Shown here in pieces: positions 31,851 to 45,249 of a stretch of DNA of 64,000 bases. Numbering within the stretch: the stretch's first letter is position 1; each line of letters opens with the position of its first letter. Both the position numbers and the translations under genes were made by a program. The stretch covers positions 124,001 to 188,000 of the forward strand of contig WEDG01004947.1 of assembly GCA_017591395.1 (NCBI GenBank), given 5' to 3'. Source of the DNA: Schistocephalus solidus (Eukaryota; Platyhelminthes; Cestoda; Diphyllobothriidea; Diphyllobothriidae). The notes beneath the pieces were generated by a model. It ran no database searches and had not been told where the DNA came from. It saw only the letters and a program-made list of their open reading frames with translations.

Positions 31851-34620
31851 AACCCCCTACCCCTGTTCGATATTTTCGATGAGAGTGCAACTCAAGTAGC
31901 CCCCGCCGTGCCCTGACCTAGCCCCCATGTTGGTCCAGTGCATCTACCACGCTGCCAGTTAGGGGCATCAAACAACATGACACCACGCACGAGGTCAGCT
32001 TATCTCCTGTCGACTTAAAAAGAACAAGCAACATTACCGGCAGCAGAAGCCCCATGAGGTCTTTGTGTGCGGAGTTGATTTTTTAGCAAAACGGGAAAAA
32101 TCGCTGAAGAGCATTAAAAATATGAAGGGGAGAAGTTGGGCATCAACATGTTACCAATTTAGTAACGAGGAAGTTGTAGGAGGTTTGACCAGGACCTCTC
32201 CGCGTAGAAGATACGGACTTCGGAAAACTTCGATTCGTATAAATTCCCCTATTGGAACGAACCTAGCATTCCTCTCATCGGCCCTTTCGTCTGTTCTCCG
32301 ATAACATCGCACGGCAGTCCTCGCAAATCAAACAGTTTTCTGCATAGAAGCGTTGTCGTTAGGACCCTAGGTCGGACAAACAGCGAGACCTACAGCATCC
32401 TAGCGGTATACATTGGGAAGCAAAATCTCCTCTAGTCCGCATGCCAGGAAAGCGTTTCGTTTCCCTGTCAAATTGCATTGTACTTTTTTCCATAAATTAA
32501 GCCTTTTATATCAAATTTATAAATAAAGTTTATAGGATATAGTTTGGTATCGGATCTCGTTGCCAGTTTGAGTCCTGAACTCATCAGGTCAAATACCGAT
32601 TACCAGAGTAGGACCGAAACTCGGTATTTTGGGGTTTAATGTGCGCGAAATCTAAATTGCTGAACTTCGATGCCACTCGTCAGTGATTCGGTCAAGACGT
32701 CAGCCAATAGTTCCCTGTCCTACCTGAGATACAGATTTCATGTTGTTATTTGTTATTGTAGTTTTCAGGGAGCAAGGTCAATGGTGCGTGTATTCTCTCT
32801 CTCTGGGATCAAGGACAACTGGGAGCTTTCAAATTGCAGACCGTGAGGCGGGAGGGCATTGAAAAACCGCGGTGGACGGTGCAGTTACGGTAGTCAGCTA
32901 CATAGTTATAGCCGCGACACCGTTCATAGGCCATATTAAGAAGGCCTGTATTTGCTCTACGTAAGGCAACTGCTACAACGCTGGGAGTACGTGCTCGAGC
33001 GCTCTGGTAACAGTCTGGTTCTCGGTCAATTACAGCTGTCCAAATCGACCAATCAGCTTCAAGGCGCTGGGACCACCCCAAATTTCTCACACTACGGTCG
33101 CCGCTCTCGCGGCTCCGGGCGTGCTCTCGTCCGGACACCAATTTCTTCTAAGCTTTTCTCCTATCTTCTTTTATAGAATACAATATCCTCCCGACTGGCG
33201 TCCCACTTCTCTTACCATTCGGGATCGGGCCTGAAGGTTGTAGCGACTGGGGTCTCCCCTGATGGTTTAATCTGGCGCGACAGGCGCTATCACAATCCGA
33301 CCCTCCGTCTTAATGTTCAAATTATTCTATCAAAAATATTAACATATGACTGTTAAGGGCCTGCCAGATGGCCTATATTAAAAAAGCGACATTAAATTGA
33401 CCTCTATCTATCTATCTCCCTCTTATCCTTCTTTAGGAGGATGACTGAAGATTTTATTCTGTGCACTGGCCAACCAGGATATGTGCTTCGTTTCATGGTG
33501 CAAAACGATGTGTTGGTGCTATTCTATAGATTAATGGAACTCACACGCTGCATATTCTTAACGTGTAGTAGTTTCAAATATGTCTCATTCGCAGCCATAA
33601 AGTATAAAAGAACTTTTGTTTGCCGACTTTCAGTTGTAGAAGAAAAGTTATTCAGAGTATATTCAGTTAAATGCGATTGATCATATATTTTGAAGATATT
33701 TGTATCCTTCGTGCATCGTCTTACGCAGCTATCATCAGGATTTTTTTTAAATGTGGCGGGGTTGAAGGTGGAGTAGTTTAAGCTCTGAAAGAGCCCTGAA
33801 CGTGAAACTACATCACAGACTATTTCAGTGATATTTAACCATTAACCGCAAAGCGGTGCGCAAACAGCTGGAATCATTCACATTTCACAGACCGTAAACA
33901 ATACCGCACCGCACTAAGGGGGAGGGGGTCACGTCACAATGAGTAGGAACCAATAACTGAAGGCTCTGGATGAAAGGATTGGAAACTTGGTTAAGGTGGA
34001 GCTAAAGACAAATTACCAGCATCCTGTAGCTCAACAGTGGGCTGTAGTTACTTGGTAGATAGTACTATCAGTGACCCTCCATCCTTAGGCCTCGGGACCG
34101 GAAAAATTACATAAGTGGTAGATGTATGGTGAAGAAGTTACCAGGTACCTGAACTAGCATTGCCAACTGAACACGATGGAAGGGGACAGAGGAACTTCTG
34201 CGTACGCCATGAAAGCCTGCCATGAATGCGAAGCTATCGCTATACTACTGCTTACAACGCTCTCTTCAGCTGTTGTTTATTCTCAATGTATTCTGCATCC
34301 TTAAACAGATAGCAGTCGGCCTAGTTGCCTGAAGCATTATTTTTGAGAAAAGAACAAAAGGAAAGCTAAAGAAGTCCAGTTATTCAGACAATAATTGACA
34401 TCCGGCTGATGTGCAATCTACCCATAACAACGCCTTAAAGTTTTAGATATTAATTTCGCTATCTGGTAGACACATTTGAAATTGCGATGGAAAACATATG
34501 ACTCTATGATGATACATTCTTAAAAGCATTTTAAAGCATTTGCAGCCAAACTGAATTGCCAGATTATTATAAGTAAGTTTTGACCGTTCTGAAGGACCAA
34601 GATGTGTTAAGAAGAAGAAA
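31851..34620. other. No gene recognised
   Basis: 32810-33140 is a GC-richer island with an open minus-strand frame of 110 residues but no known motif. The rest is AT-rich. A four-unit TCTA tract lies at about 33402-33418. Confidence 0.4.
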
Positions 34621-34647
34621 CTGCGATCGACGGAACACGAAATTTAC

Positions 34648-34692
34648 TGGCCTGACATTTCGGATTCTCGCTTGATCTCATTAGCAGAAACG
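34648..34692 (-). ncRNA. Hammerhead-like motif, left arm of second locus
   Basis: The minus strand reads CTAATGA, a hairpin (GATC...GAATC), CGAAAT-GTC and AGGCCAGTAAATTTCG. The first box has lost one core base relative to CTGATGA and GAAAC has become GAAAT, so activity is doubtful. Confidence 0.5.
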
Positions 34693-35292
34693 GTCGCAGA
34701 TAAGATTCATGAAGGCAAAAGAAGTGCAGTATTTATAGGACGCATTTGACATGCTACCGGATGCCTACCCCAACTAAGAGATCTCGCGTTAATCACGAGG
34801 CTGGCTCGTTAGTCAGCGTCCATGCCGTTAATGGCCATCATTTCATCACCGTTCTTGATTCTTGGCGTGAAAACTTCTCGGCAAGCTGGCTGGCTATTAC
34901 TAGAACCGTCTTTTGATGGCATCCTCCACGCGCATCTAATTACTCTGTCGAGGCAAAGTCTCAGCACACAATATGGAGTCGAGAGGGCCTTCGGCCTATT
35001 AATCGACCGCAGGCCGGGGAACCAAGACGCGAGCAATTCGCGATCCAGGCGGTTGTCAACCCGTGGGAGAATATCGACTTCGTCAAAACGCCGTCAGGAT
35101 CACGCCAAGGATTGGCAACGGTGATGAAATCCCGACAAATAAAAAGCCGGGCGTGGAATACCGAGCCATCCTCATGCTATTTACTACCCCCAACGAGGAA
35201 TGCGATATCTGTTAGTTGATTAGACGTCCGGTGGCATGGCAACTACATCTTAGAAATGCTGCACTCCTTGTGCCTTCATCACCCTTATCTGC

Positions 35293-35342
35293 GGTTGTCT
35301 CTGAGGATAGGTTCAATCGAGGCTCGGAAACGTCAGGTCAAT
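35293..35342 (+). ncRNA. Hammerhead-like motif, right arm of second locus
   Basis: CTGAGGA (35301-35307) fits the CUGANGA core. A six-base hairpin with one mismatch follows, then GAAAC (35327-35331) and GTC (35332-35334). Bases before CTGAGGA can pair weakly with AGGTC after it. Confidence 0.58.
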
Positions 35343-35345
35343 AAA

Positions 35346-38300
35346 TTGCATGCTCTAGCTGTTTCATCTTTTTCGTCTTCTGAACTGATCGTTTGAACTC
35401 GTCTCTTGCTTCTATAGACGAACGAGTGTGTTGTAGACATAAGACGTGGTCGATTTGCCTACTAGACACCGGGTCCAACCTCACCCTCAATCGTTTTGCT
35501 ATTGTATATTTTGGTGAAAGTAAAAAGGAATTTATGCTGTGCAACTTAACTCGGTGATGCTTACCAGCTGCAATACTTAATTTTAATCCTACCTCCTGTT
35601 CAATACAGCTGACTGCCGGCAGGTAACGGTATGAGTTTCTTGGTAAACTCACCAACGCATTCATTTAGTTGGCCTTTTATTTTCAGATCCTTTATTCTGT
35701 CTTCAGTGTTCAGTTATCCATTTACCTTTGTGAGTGATATTTCCCTATATTTTCGCGTAATAAGCAATACCCTTGAAAACCACAAGTTATGAAAAACTGT
35801 GCACACAAGGTATAAAATGGTGTTACTATTATTATTTCAGTAGTATCACTAATTGATAAATAGTTTAACTTTTAGGTGTTGGGATGAGTGAAAAAGGCTG
35901 TTCGAGCATCGGAACAATTTGTTTATTATTCTGAGCTATTGAACTTGTACAGGAGTTCATCATTAGAAGATGTAGAATCAACAGAGAAGGTTAAATTTAT
36001 AGGGTTTACGAACCAATAAATGATCAATGACGTAAGCCTGGACTTGACTGCGCACGGTGCCAGATCGATAAATCGATTAATTGTGTTCCATCCGGTGACC
36101 AGGCTCCAATTAGTTATCGACTCATTTTGCTTCCGGTGTGGGCGATCATCTTGACGACTACACATTTTAACTCATTGCTCGTTTGATAGGTGTGGATGTG
36201 ATATTTGGTCGCTCCGTCACACAGCCAGATTATGTTAATGTATGCACGATCCAAGTACGCATTAAATCTGACCAGTGTATTTAGAAGGAGAGTGTAGGCA
36301 CGGAACTCGACACAATATTCCATCGCATATCGATCAATGAGGGCTTTTCTGTTGTTGCTACTGTCTCCGATGATGGACTCCTGTGCGAGTTCGAAAGCTC
36401 AGAAGAATAAACGAAATGTTCCGGTGCTTGAGGGCCTGCTCCCATGTGCTGCCTACGGGAACAAAAGATGGACGCTAATTTCATGCGCTTGCTTCTCGGG
36501 AGGTAATAAGATGTTCGAGAAATCTTTTGTTTCCAGAACTACACTTCCTACACAAACAAACCTCCGACATATTTTTGCGTGCATCCGTTCGGTCTGACAT
36601 TATAGCACTTTAGGGAAGTCTGTTCCAGATGCCGTCATCTCGGCCCAAGGAGAGCCTAAAACGGACCGATGTGTGAGAGGATTCTTGAAGTTTGTGGAAG
36701 TTTGCACGAAATAAGTTCAAATGGTGCAAACAAAACAACCCTCAACCATAAGGAAAAGGTTTTGTAGTTCTAATATCCTATACTTTCTGTTGAGCTTTCC
36801 GCGAGACTATCTATAATCTATGCAGAACAAGTTGGAGTCATTGGGCAGGAATTCGTAGGCAGTGGACAACAGGCTCTTTGTAATTATTATCGTACTGCTC
36901 TTAACACCGCTTTTAGTAACTGGATTTCGTGCCTGTATCCCATTCTCTAGATTGGAAAGTTTAGTCTCCCCAAGAATATTCCAACCAACGTCAAAGCCAT
37001 GTGCACTGCTGGTTTCATTTCAGCGCATTACACTGGAAGGAGGACTGTGGTGTCGCTATGAGAAAAACTCCCCAACCCCCTTTTTTGCCAACATTGAAAT
37101 GTGGTTTTCCACCTAGGAAGTATTGGTGGCGATGAGCGACTGCACCCAATTGCCTTGGTTTTAGCCGGAGTAAGACGTGCACTACCATTTTTAAAACTCG
37201 AGAAGCTTATTGACAGCTGAGTCGGTTGCAGCTCTCCCTTACTCAGTAGATTTGAATTTTTATGAGATTCTGATGTCGTCCTCAAGCATGAACTCACTTT
37301 ACCTCAGAAGCCTAATGCACCTGTTGGCCTAGACCAAAAACACCCAACGTCCAACACCCCAGCCCCGAGGAACTTTGGTTTCAGTCGATACGGGATTCGA
37401 TATTTCTAAAACATCAATCGCAGATTGGAAGCGATTTCGCAGAAGCTTTATATCAAAGCTAGAAACTATTTCTATCTTATAACCCCAACACTTTCATGCA
37501 ATGGCTTCGTTTGCAGCCCTCTAAAGAACGTTTTAAGTCAGCTAACTTCCGGGTTTTTATGGGCTTTCTTCGGCATTTGTACAGACAACATTAGATAGAA
37601 CTGAATAGTAAGTATCAGTATCAGTATATTTGAGGGAGATGTAGGTGAGTCACCTTTGAATTCCCTATTTGTACATGCGAGTTATGGTATCGAAAAAAGA
37701 GTATCTCGATATGTTGGCAAGGCCAACATAGTGGAACATAGTTTAAAAAGAGCAGAAAGTAAAAAAACTCCCGGTGATATTTAGGAGAAAAAAACTGCCG
37801 CCCTTGGGGGGGTCCAACGGGGGATATTGCGAAGGTTACATGAATCAGCCAGATGCTCCCTTGCTGATTGCAGTTGTGTGGTATAAACTTCGTTCCTTGG
37901 TTTTTGATGGCGTTATAAACTCAAACGCGGTACAAAGAATGCAAGCACATTAATATGCTTGATTCTACTCCTTGAATAATAAATTACGTCTTCTTAAAAT
38001 TTTCTACTCTATGAAAGGTAACCTTCGATTTCAAAAAAAGTTTATAATTACGAGTTTTTTTAAAGATTGTTACATGACTTTTCAAATAGGATCGTATCTG
38101 TCTGTTTGTTAATGGTCCTTGTGAAGCATGCTTCATGGTTCGCATTCACTTAAAAATATCAGTGATAGGTGGTCTCCATATTAATAGCATAAAAGATTGC
38201 GTGATTTTTTACGTGGAAAGTTTATATTTTATAGCTTGGGAGGGCAGTTTAAAAGTTATTCGAGATGTATAAAACTTCATTAAAAGTTAAAGTTACCGTT

Positions 38301-38430
38301 TGTTCAAATACCGACTTCTAAGAAGAGGCATTTTACTACAAAACATATCTCAGACGTGCTCTCCTTTAAATAGTTTTCAACTCACAAGATCAACGAAACT
38401 CTATCGTTAATGTTTAGGCTAAATAAGTAG
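35346..38430. other. No gene recognised
   Basis: AT-rich, with short open frames only. No transposon domain was identified, although parts of 35900-36330 have an unusual composition that might be an old repeat. Confidence 0.4.
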
Positions 38431-38439
38431 TAGAGAATT

Positions 38440-38790
38440 TTGACAGATTTGAATAATTCCTTTGACCCACTTGTGAAAACTTGGATTCGAACTGGGATTC
38501 AAACCCGTGCCAGCAAGAGGAAGTCTTTAGTACAACGAACGCTCTAGCCAACTGAGCTACGAGACCACACCGGGAGCCGTGAGTTTTATCACACTTGGGT
38601 CAAGTTACCCGCCCAGCCTAATGCAACGTAATTGGGCCTGGTAACCATCTGGTGGATTCCAGATTGATTGCTTAGGAAATCCTGCTTAAGCAATCAGCTT
38701 TCTGTATTAGAATTGATGGATTCCATCTGTTGCAGTAGGCTGGGCGGGTAACTTTTCCCAAGTGTGATTAAACTCACAGCAGTTAATATT
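38440..38790 (-). mobile_element. tRNA-derived SINE family 2 with palindromic end
   Basis: The minus strand holds the tRNA-like module (box B GGGTTTGAATCCC at 38506-38494; box A CAGTTGGCTAGAG about 38562-38550) with TTTTCACAAG on its 3' side, as at 4545. On its 5' side the sequence is a palindrome: 38577-38628 (ACTTGGGTCAAGTTACCCGC, CCAGCCTAATGCAAC) returns inverted at 38728-38780, with a partly matched middle centred near 38692. Confidence 0.7.
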
Positions 38791-39400
38791 TCATGAGATA
38801 CGTCATCTACTGCAGATAGACCTAATTCTCTAGCTATTAGGTGCCTTGTTTTGCTGATAGGATTCCAACAGTCACGCAAGACAGGCCTTTTTAAAGCAGT
38901 TCAGATATAGTGGTTAACGAAATCGTTCTTCCAGCAAAATTCCGAGATCCATCAAATGATTTGTTGGTGTCCTATGTGACCGTTTCCTGTTAAGAGAAGC
39001 TAACTAACGCCCCACCTCGTAAAACACCGTCAGTGTTCGTCGGTGAATTTATCCTCATTCTCTTAATGTGATTGTTTAATCGTGGTGGTAGACTATGGTG
39101 CGTATTCAAACTTCCTAAATGTCACACTGAGACTAACACTTCCTTTATTACTTCCGTGACGTTCAATATGAAAAATATTGAAAGAGGGAAGGCAATGGGC
39201 GAATAGAGGTGCCTGTTTGTCGCCGACTTAGGTCAAATTCAGTTTAACGCTCCAAGCGCCTATGCAGAGCCACCTGGATCCAGAAAGGAAGTCGCTGGGT
39301 ATGCTTGCCTGAAACACCTGTGCGTCCATAATTTCCCCTTCGTTGCCAATTTGTCCTGCTATTTGGTTCAGTCGCGCACTCCAACCTCCCCCAACAGCGC
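38791..39400. other. No gene recognised
   Basis: Nothing identifiable was found between the SINE and the GC-rich stretch. Confidence 0.45.
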
Positions 39401-41100
39401 ATCTGCAGTTTTCTAAATTTTCTGTCTAATTGTTTCCCCTGATTGGTATCAGGCGCCCTCCTGCCTCTTCCGTTGGTAGTCGCGCGTTTGCTTGCGTCGT
39501 CTGTGCACGGGATGGGACTGCGACAATCGCTGAGGTGGTAGAATCAACGTCAGTGGCCGCGGACGATTAAATTAGCGAGGCTGGCCACCCACTCCCCATC
39601 GCAACCGTTCGGTTAATGGCCACCAATTTGGAAATTTGTTCGCGCTGCTGCTGCTGCTGTTGCTGCTGCTGTTGCTGCTGCTGTTGCTGCTGCTGCTACT
39701 GCTGATGCGGTAAGCTTCTGGGCACATGCCGTGGCCGCGAGGGTGGACTATTTGCCTCTCGCGCGCGTGCCAGTGCTTGCCGTTGGTGTTGGTGTACGCA
39801 CTTCGACATTCGGGTGGCATGCGCGCCCCCTAACCCTCCGTCAGGTGCCGGGTAATGGCGCGCTTACGCAAACAAATAACACGTTGCGCAGAGATCGCGG
39901 TGGTTTGTTGGATGGGTGGGAAGCCGTCTGTGTACGTAGTGTATTATAGACCTTTAATCGCTGTGGCATGGGGGACTATCGGGGTGATAGAACACTTCGC
40001 AACTTTTCTGCTCCACCCTCCTGCCCTCCTCCCATCCCCATCTGATTGCCGGTCAGGAGAAGGAGACGGATTAACCTTTGTGCAGACGGGGTAAGAGGTC
40101 GGCAATTAGACGCAGAGCAGCACGGACACACCTACGCACGCGCCGACAGCCATCCCTCCTCCCTTCGCCCTCTTTCTGCTCGCTTTTAGACGAGCCCGAG
40201 CGATGAAAGAGTGCGCGAGCAGCAAGCGGAGAACAGGCAGATGAAAGATAGGTCTGTGTTTGATTGAGGCCCAGTCGCTCTCTTACGCGCGTGGCCTGCA
40301 CGCGCCCCATCAGCTCCTCCCTCCCCACCCCCGCGCCTCTACCTTTCAGAATGCCGCCATTTGTCGAGTTTGTGGGGGCGGAGGGAGAGCTGAGTGTAGG
40401 TATTGCCGACGTGATCAGTCTCAAGCAGAGATAATTGGCCAAGCCAATTAAGCTTAACGACTCTGCTGCCTGATGACTCGGACAGTTCCGCCGCCAACCC
40501 CAGGGGTGGGGTGGGTGAACAAAATGGCTTATACCGCCGATTCCGCACTTCCGCGCACGCGCTGCCAGTCGAAAGAGAGCTCTTCCTCATTAATTAGAAC
40601 AGGACGACAGTCGCTTACCCCACCCGCTTTGGCCTTGCCCTCCCTTTGGGGACTATCGTTCACCACTGACACTAGCCCGCCTTGCCCGAGACCCTGACAA
40701 CCCCCCACTGTGCCCACACCGGCCCAACCTCCTACACGGTCTTCTCTCTCTCTCTTTCAGCCGCTTAATCACGTCCATGGACGCGTGCGCATGCACGCGC
40801 TACGAGCTATTAGGGAGAATTAATAAAGAGTTAACGAATTCGCATCCCTTTCGTGGCCGGATTAGCGCGAATGCGCTCCCGCGAGAGTGCGCGCACACGG
40901 GTCTGGTCATTAATTGAGCGTCCTCGTCGTCATCCTACTCCGCCTCCCTCTCGTACACGGTCCTCACCTCCACCACTTGCGCGTTCACCTGACCTATTCG
41001 CAGTCTCCCGACGGCCTCTAAACAGCGCAACCTGGCCACTGAAGCTTGTTTTGCAAATTCAAGGCGACCGATGGATTGCATGCATCATGCGGTTAATCTT
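39400..41100. promoter_or_regulatory. GC- and CpG-rich stretch, possible regulatory region or 5' exon
   Basis: About 1.7 kb is clearly richer in GC and CG dinucleotides than its AT-rich surroundings. It contains a CTG repeat, homopurine/homopyrimidine runs, several ATTAATT-type sites (for example GTCATTAATTGAG at about 40906) and an inverted CCAAT-like block AATTGGCCAAGCCAATTAAG at 40431-40450. Open frames are Arg/Pro/Ser-rich and look like by-products of base composition. No transposon signature was seen. I cannot place a transcript. Confidence 0.35.
39646..39704. repeat. (CTG)n / interrupted trinucleotide repeat
   Basis: CTG units interrupted by TTG and one CTA. Depending on frame this would give Ser/Asn, Gln or Ala/Thr runs on the minus strand. 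It is not evidence for a coding exon by itself. Confidence 0.9.
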
Positions 41101-41104
41101 TTGA

Positions 41105-42055
41105 AACCGGCTGTATGCGTGGCTTTAACCTATCGCAAACAGTTTTCAGCTCACACAAGTGGGAAAGCAATGAGAACATCAAAAATAATAATCTTTGGTT
41201 GCTGAGTGGGTTGCTTGTAACCTAAATACACGTACAAACATTCTGTTTGTCGCCCTCTAATCAGAGAACCTGCGTTGATGATAAGCTCATCTCTGCAGGT
41301 AGGCTTGTAAAGGCAGTATAATGAGATAACATGAGGCATTTTAATGTCTCGCAACAGCGTTTTTCCCAGGTCCCTGCTGCTTAAAGAAAATAATTGCTTG
41401 CATTGAACGGTCCTTGTTGCTACAGATGCAAAAATCGAGAAGTTGGTTCAACAATTAGCTTTTATTTGAGCAATTTTTTTGTTGGATATGAATATGTGCA
41501 CCCCCTGCGATAGGTGAGTGGTGGTTAAAGAGGTAGGGTGATGTACACAAAAATTGTATTTATCCTGCATGCTTGTTTTAGTGTAGGAGGATAAATCAAG
41601 CTAGTGCACATACATCTATATGACCGATTTTGGAAAAAAAACCTCGTTTACTGAGTTGACAGTAGAGCGAGGTAAAGTGACAGTCAAAGCCCATTCAGTT
41701 TAATTAACATTTTAATAAGTGGTGTCCCTAACCCCACTGTGGTGTTGTACTTAGTAATAAGGTAAAACAGATCGAAATTTAGGCTAATTTTGATTATTCA
41801 CATATGCCCGTACGTTGTCTAAATGAACTAAAATTCAGGAGTTTTAAGTTTTATGGAGTTTAAGGGAGAAATAAGGTATGACATAGAAGTAACGTACAAC
41901 AGCGTACAGAATTTTCATGGACACGACGAAATGGACGTAAGACATAACAGTGAGTGTGTGTCGCCTTCAAATAAGTTCCAAACTGATATGCCTCGTCATT
42001 ACGCTCAAAATAGCTGCAAAAAGCCTTTATAAATTAAAAAAATATCGAAATGAAT
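41105..42055. other. No gene recognised
   Basis: AT-rich, with no identifiable element. Confidence 0.5.
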
Positions 42056-42059
42056 ATTG

Positions 42060-42250
42060 CTCGCAAGGGAGACTAGAATGGTAATTTCTGGCTTATAAGC
42101 CGTCGTCAGCCAGTCATGCCCAACCACAGGTAGATTGAACGAGGATTGAACGCGCGACCCGTTGACCAGAAGTCAAACGCTCTAACCATTGAGCCACGGA
42201 CTCATTGTCTTGCCGGTTTAGCTCGGGACTAGTGAGTGAGCGTTCATCAA
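42060..42250 (-). mobile_element. tRNA-derived SINE family 1
   Basis: The minus strand has AAACCGGCAAGACAATGAG, box A GTGGCTCAATGGTTAG (about 42200-42185), GACTTCTGGTCAAC, a weakened box B (GCGTTCAATCC about 42152-42142) and the tail CTGACGACGGCTTATAAGCC, ending CTCCCTTGC near 42062. It lacks most of the extra 5' segment found at 10.35 kb. Confidence 0.75.
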
Positions 42251-45240
42251 AAAATAAAAAAAATGTATGCACAGACCAGCACCAGAAGAAGTAAGGAAAA
42301 TCGCTTCTTGCATGTGGATATCCCTTCTGCGACTGACTACGAAATACAATAAGGCACCAAAGAGTGACAAGAAGGAAAGCGCTTGTGTAAAACAAGATGC
42401 CCAATTAATGGTCCCGGAATGAAAGAAAATACCGCAGTCTACGAAGTTCGAACTGTATCATGGAAATATAATAGAAGGTACTTGCATGAAAGGAGAGCAA
42501 AGGTGACGTGTTTTCAGGCAGTTATTTTTAAAAAAACAACAGTATTAGATGTGCATAATATCTCCAGAAGCCGGGTGAGCTAATTTTAGGTCGTAAGTAA
42601 TGCCTCACTTTCAAATGAACGTGCACATAGTTAGCCCGGCGCCATCTAAAACTTGAAAATTTAAGTCAGATTTAACAGAAGATCGAGCGTTTTAACCAAT
42701 CAACCATCACTCATTAGCTATGGGTGATTTGGTGGCTCCTTAAAATTTCTCACAGTTGTTGGGACAAGGAATATATCGTAGGCTTACCAGGGTGCTGAAC
42801 GAAAAGCACTATTTGAGCTAAGTAAATACCCATCTAGAAGACCTACATGGAGCCTTTTTGTTTACTGGCAATGGATTAGAAAAAAGTGATATAAGCATAA
42901 GTTGAATCCTTGAACTAAAAGAATATGCATGATAGTAGTTGCAAAGAAGAAGAAGAAGAAGAAGAAGAAGAAGAAGAAGAAGAAAAAAAAGAAAACATAG
43001 TCACTGGTGCAAGAGCATTCTTCTAGCGATTGGGTCTCCATATTAACATTTGCCTTATGTATGTCGCCCCTTTGCTTATATCGGAATGCTATTCCCTGGT
43101 TATGTTCCTATTAGCTGATAGGACTGGGTGGGCTTCAATATACAGGCCCTGCTTTAGGGCGGCCTCCATCCCGAGGTCTGCAGTGCGCTGGTAGAAGGCA
43201 TACAAGTTAACATAGGTCAGCCCAGTCTCCGCGATCAATAAGTGGATTGCCCTGGTTATATTGTGAAAACATAACCAGTAAAACGTAATCGTTTCATGTA
43301 ATTAATTTCTAAAACATTCCAGAAAATCTATGCTTCAGGAGTACTGTAGGTCCACTTTTAATGTAGTCCGGTAGCTGTGATAAACATGAAGGTTTTGTTG
43401 ATATAATATTTCTGGAAGGACTTACCCCAAGACAAATATCAGCTCAGTTTATAGGTTTTCTCCTGGTGCTTGCCTCAGTAGCGACCTTTCAGACTCCCCA
43501 GGTGGTCTCTCAGAGTTCATTACGCGCTTACTGATACATTATTACAGTTTTTTGGTAGGTAACTGATGAACCCGCGAGAAATTAATGAAGAGGCATGGAA
43601 AATCCCCACAGATATTACCGAAAAAAAATAAAATTGCTTGAAATATTTATTGCTGACTTATTTGCCCTCGGCCATTCCACAACTCAAGGTCATGGGAGAT
43701 CAGGCCGTGGAACCTGGCTCAATTAATCATCAAATCTCGAGTGCACTTCCGTTCACCAGTATTTCAGGCTATCCAGTTAATAGAGCATGGCGTTCAACCT
43801 TCAGATCGCACATCCAAATTCTCTCGGGACGTCTCTCAAACATTTGAAATACGCAACAAATTACGAGTAACCTCCTCTAATGTCAGGGAAAAATTCACTA
43901 AATGAAAGCGAAAGAGCAATCGAAAGGGATCGCTATTTGCCAGCTGTATGGCAATCTTTGTCTACTGAGCTTATGCATGCATTTTCACCTGTTTATTTTG
44001 TTTGTGGCTGGGCTATGGCAGGTTGCACCTTCCCGGTTCGCCTTGACTCTTAACTCGCCTATATACTGTCCTTGGCGCTGAATGGCGCCATAATATTTCT
44101 GCTGACAGTACATTTATAAAAATTAGATAAGTGTTTGTGGCGTACATGGAATGTCTTCTCAAAACGTATGCTTTCTGAGGAAGCGTGTGCCTGGAGTAAT
44201 TACTGCGCTTATTTTCACGCGATTTCACAACCGGAATGAGTGTCCAGAGGACTAGAAAGTGGGAGTAAATGTAGAATAACAAACTTGGTGTCAGGAATTA
44301 TCGATGTTTAAAGTTGACACGTTTGGATGGGCCAATTAAATACGAATCGGTTTTTGAAAGCTGCATCGACTCCCTGAGTTTACTCGGGCTTTTACGTCTT
44401 AGCTATGCAAAACCGGTTCAACGAGGACGCTCAAACTGACCCTAGACATAGAGAACTTGTTGTTTTATTCAAACAAATGGGGGGTATGCACAGGTAAAGT
44501 AGCATCTCCTGATGTGTTATCGGCACCGCCATGCCATTGATGCTTGAAAAAATCTTTATTGATGTTTATTTAACCAAAAATGTCAGTGCGCATACAAAGC
44601 TGAATTTCGTATGTCTGGTTTGTCTTCGACAGTAGGTCAAAGGTTCTTTAAACTTCAGGTGCCTGTTATGGATGTCATCACCACCACCACCACCTGTAAT
44701 TTCACAGGTAACTCAATATAATTCCCACTAATTTGCACCTGGCATCTACACTTTTGTCCTTATTATTGCCATACTTTATCTCGGCCTTTTTATACATGTT
44801 AATCAGTTTTATATTTTTAAAATACTCCACTCAAGAGAGGTAGTACTTTCAGGAAGTCTGAAAAATCATGCTTATACTTTTAAGTTTGTTATGGAAGTAT
44901 TGGAGACCCTTGGTGACATCGATGCATCATCTAAAAAGTATTGAGTCAACAAGTATGAAATTTTTAAAACCAAAAAACGTGTTAATATTTTATAAATATA
45001 AGAAATAGTTTTGTTTATCAAAGTATGCACCCGTATTGCCAATACATTTTATGCTAATTGATCGGTGGCTTGTTCAGTTTGGTGGTGTAAAAGTCCGGTA
45101 ATTGTAGTCTTAGGATATCTGTCTTACAGAATTGCCGGAATTACATTGTTTTCTTATAAAATGTTGTCTGAACTCCCGAAGAACTGGTAGTCAGTGGGGG
45201 AAAAACCTGAAGAGTATCGGGGATGAGGGAGAACTTACAA
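42251..45240. other. No gene recognised
   Basis: AT-rich. It contains an AAG microsatellite at 42944-42990 and short CACCAC units near 44680. Open frames show no known domain. Confidence 0.45.
42944..42990. repeat. (AAG)n microsatellite
   Basis: About 14 perfect units, then an A-rich end. Confidence 0.97.
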
Positions 45241-45249
45241 CTTCGTTAC

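Larger units (their letters stand above)
34621..35345. mobile_element. Head-to-head inverted PLE ends (second locus)
   Basis: The left arm (34621-34870, reading minus) and right arm (35090-35345, reading plus) are diverged inverted copies of a PLE 3' end, each finishing with a hammerhead-like motif. Shared blocks include CCGGTAGCATGTCAAATGCG against CCGGTGGCATGGCAACTACA, and CTGCACTTCTTTTGCCTTCA against CTGCACTCCTTGTGCCTTCA. The centre (34871-35089) codes on the minus strand for WFPGLRSINR and YCVLRLCLDRVI, which resembles the C-terminal part of PLE proteins after the nuclease. Same architecture as 1996-3862. Confidence 0.72.

Noticed and set aside
34809..35124. Genes in the centre of the second inverted PLE locus
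   Set aside because: The minus-strand frame resembles the PLE protein end and the plus-strand frame is its shadow.
39572..39820. Ser/Asn-rich or poly-Gln coding exon
   Set aside because: The repeat alone creates the frame; there are no splice sites or flanking protein-like sequence I can defend.
40853..41104. Arg/Pro-rich 83-residue protein
   Set aside because: Explained by the high GC content; no motif or splice context.
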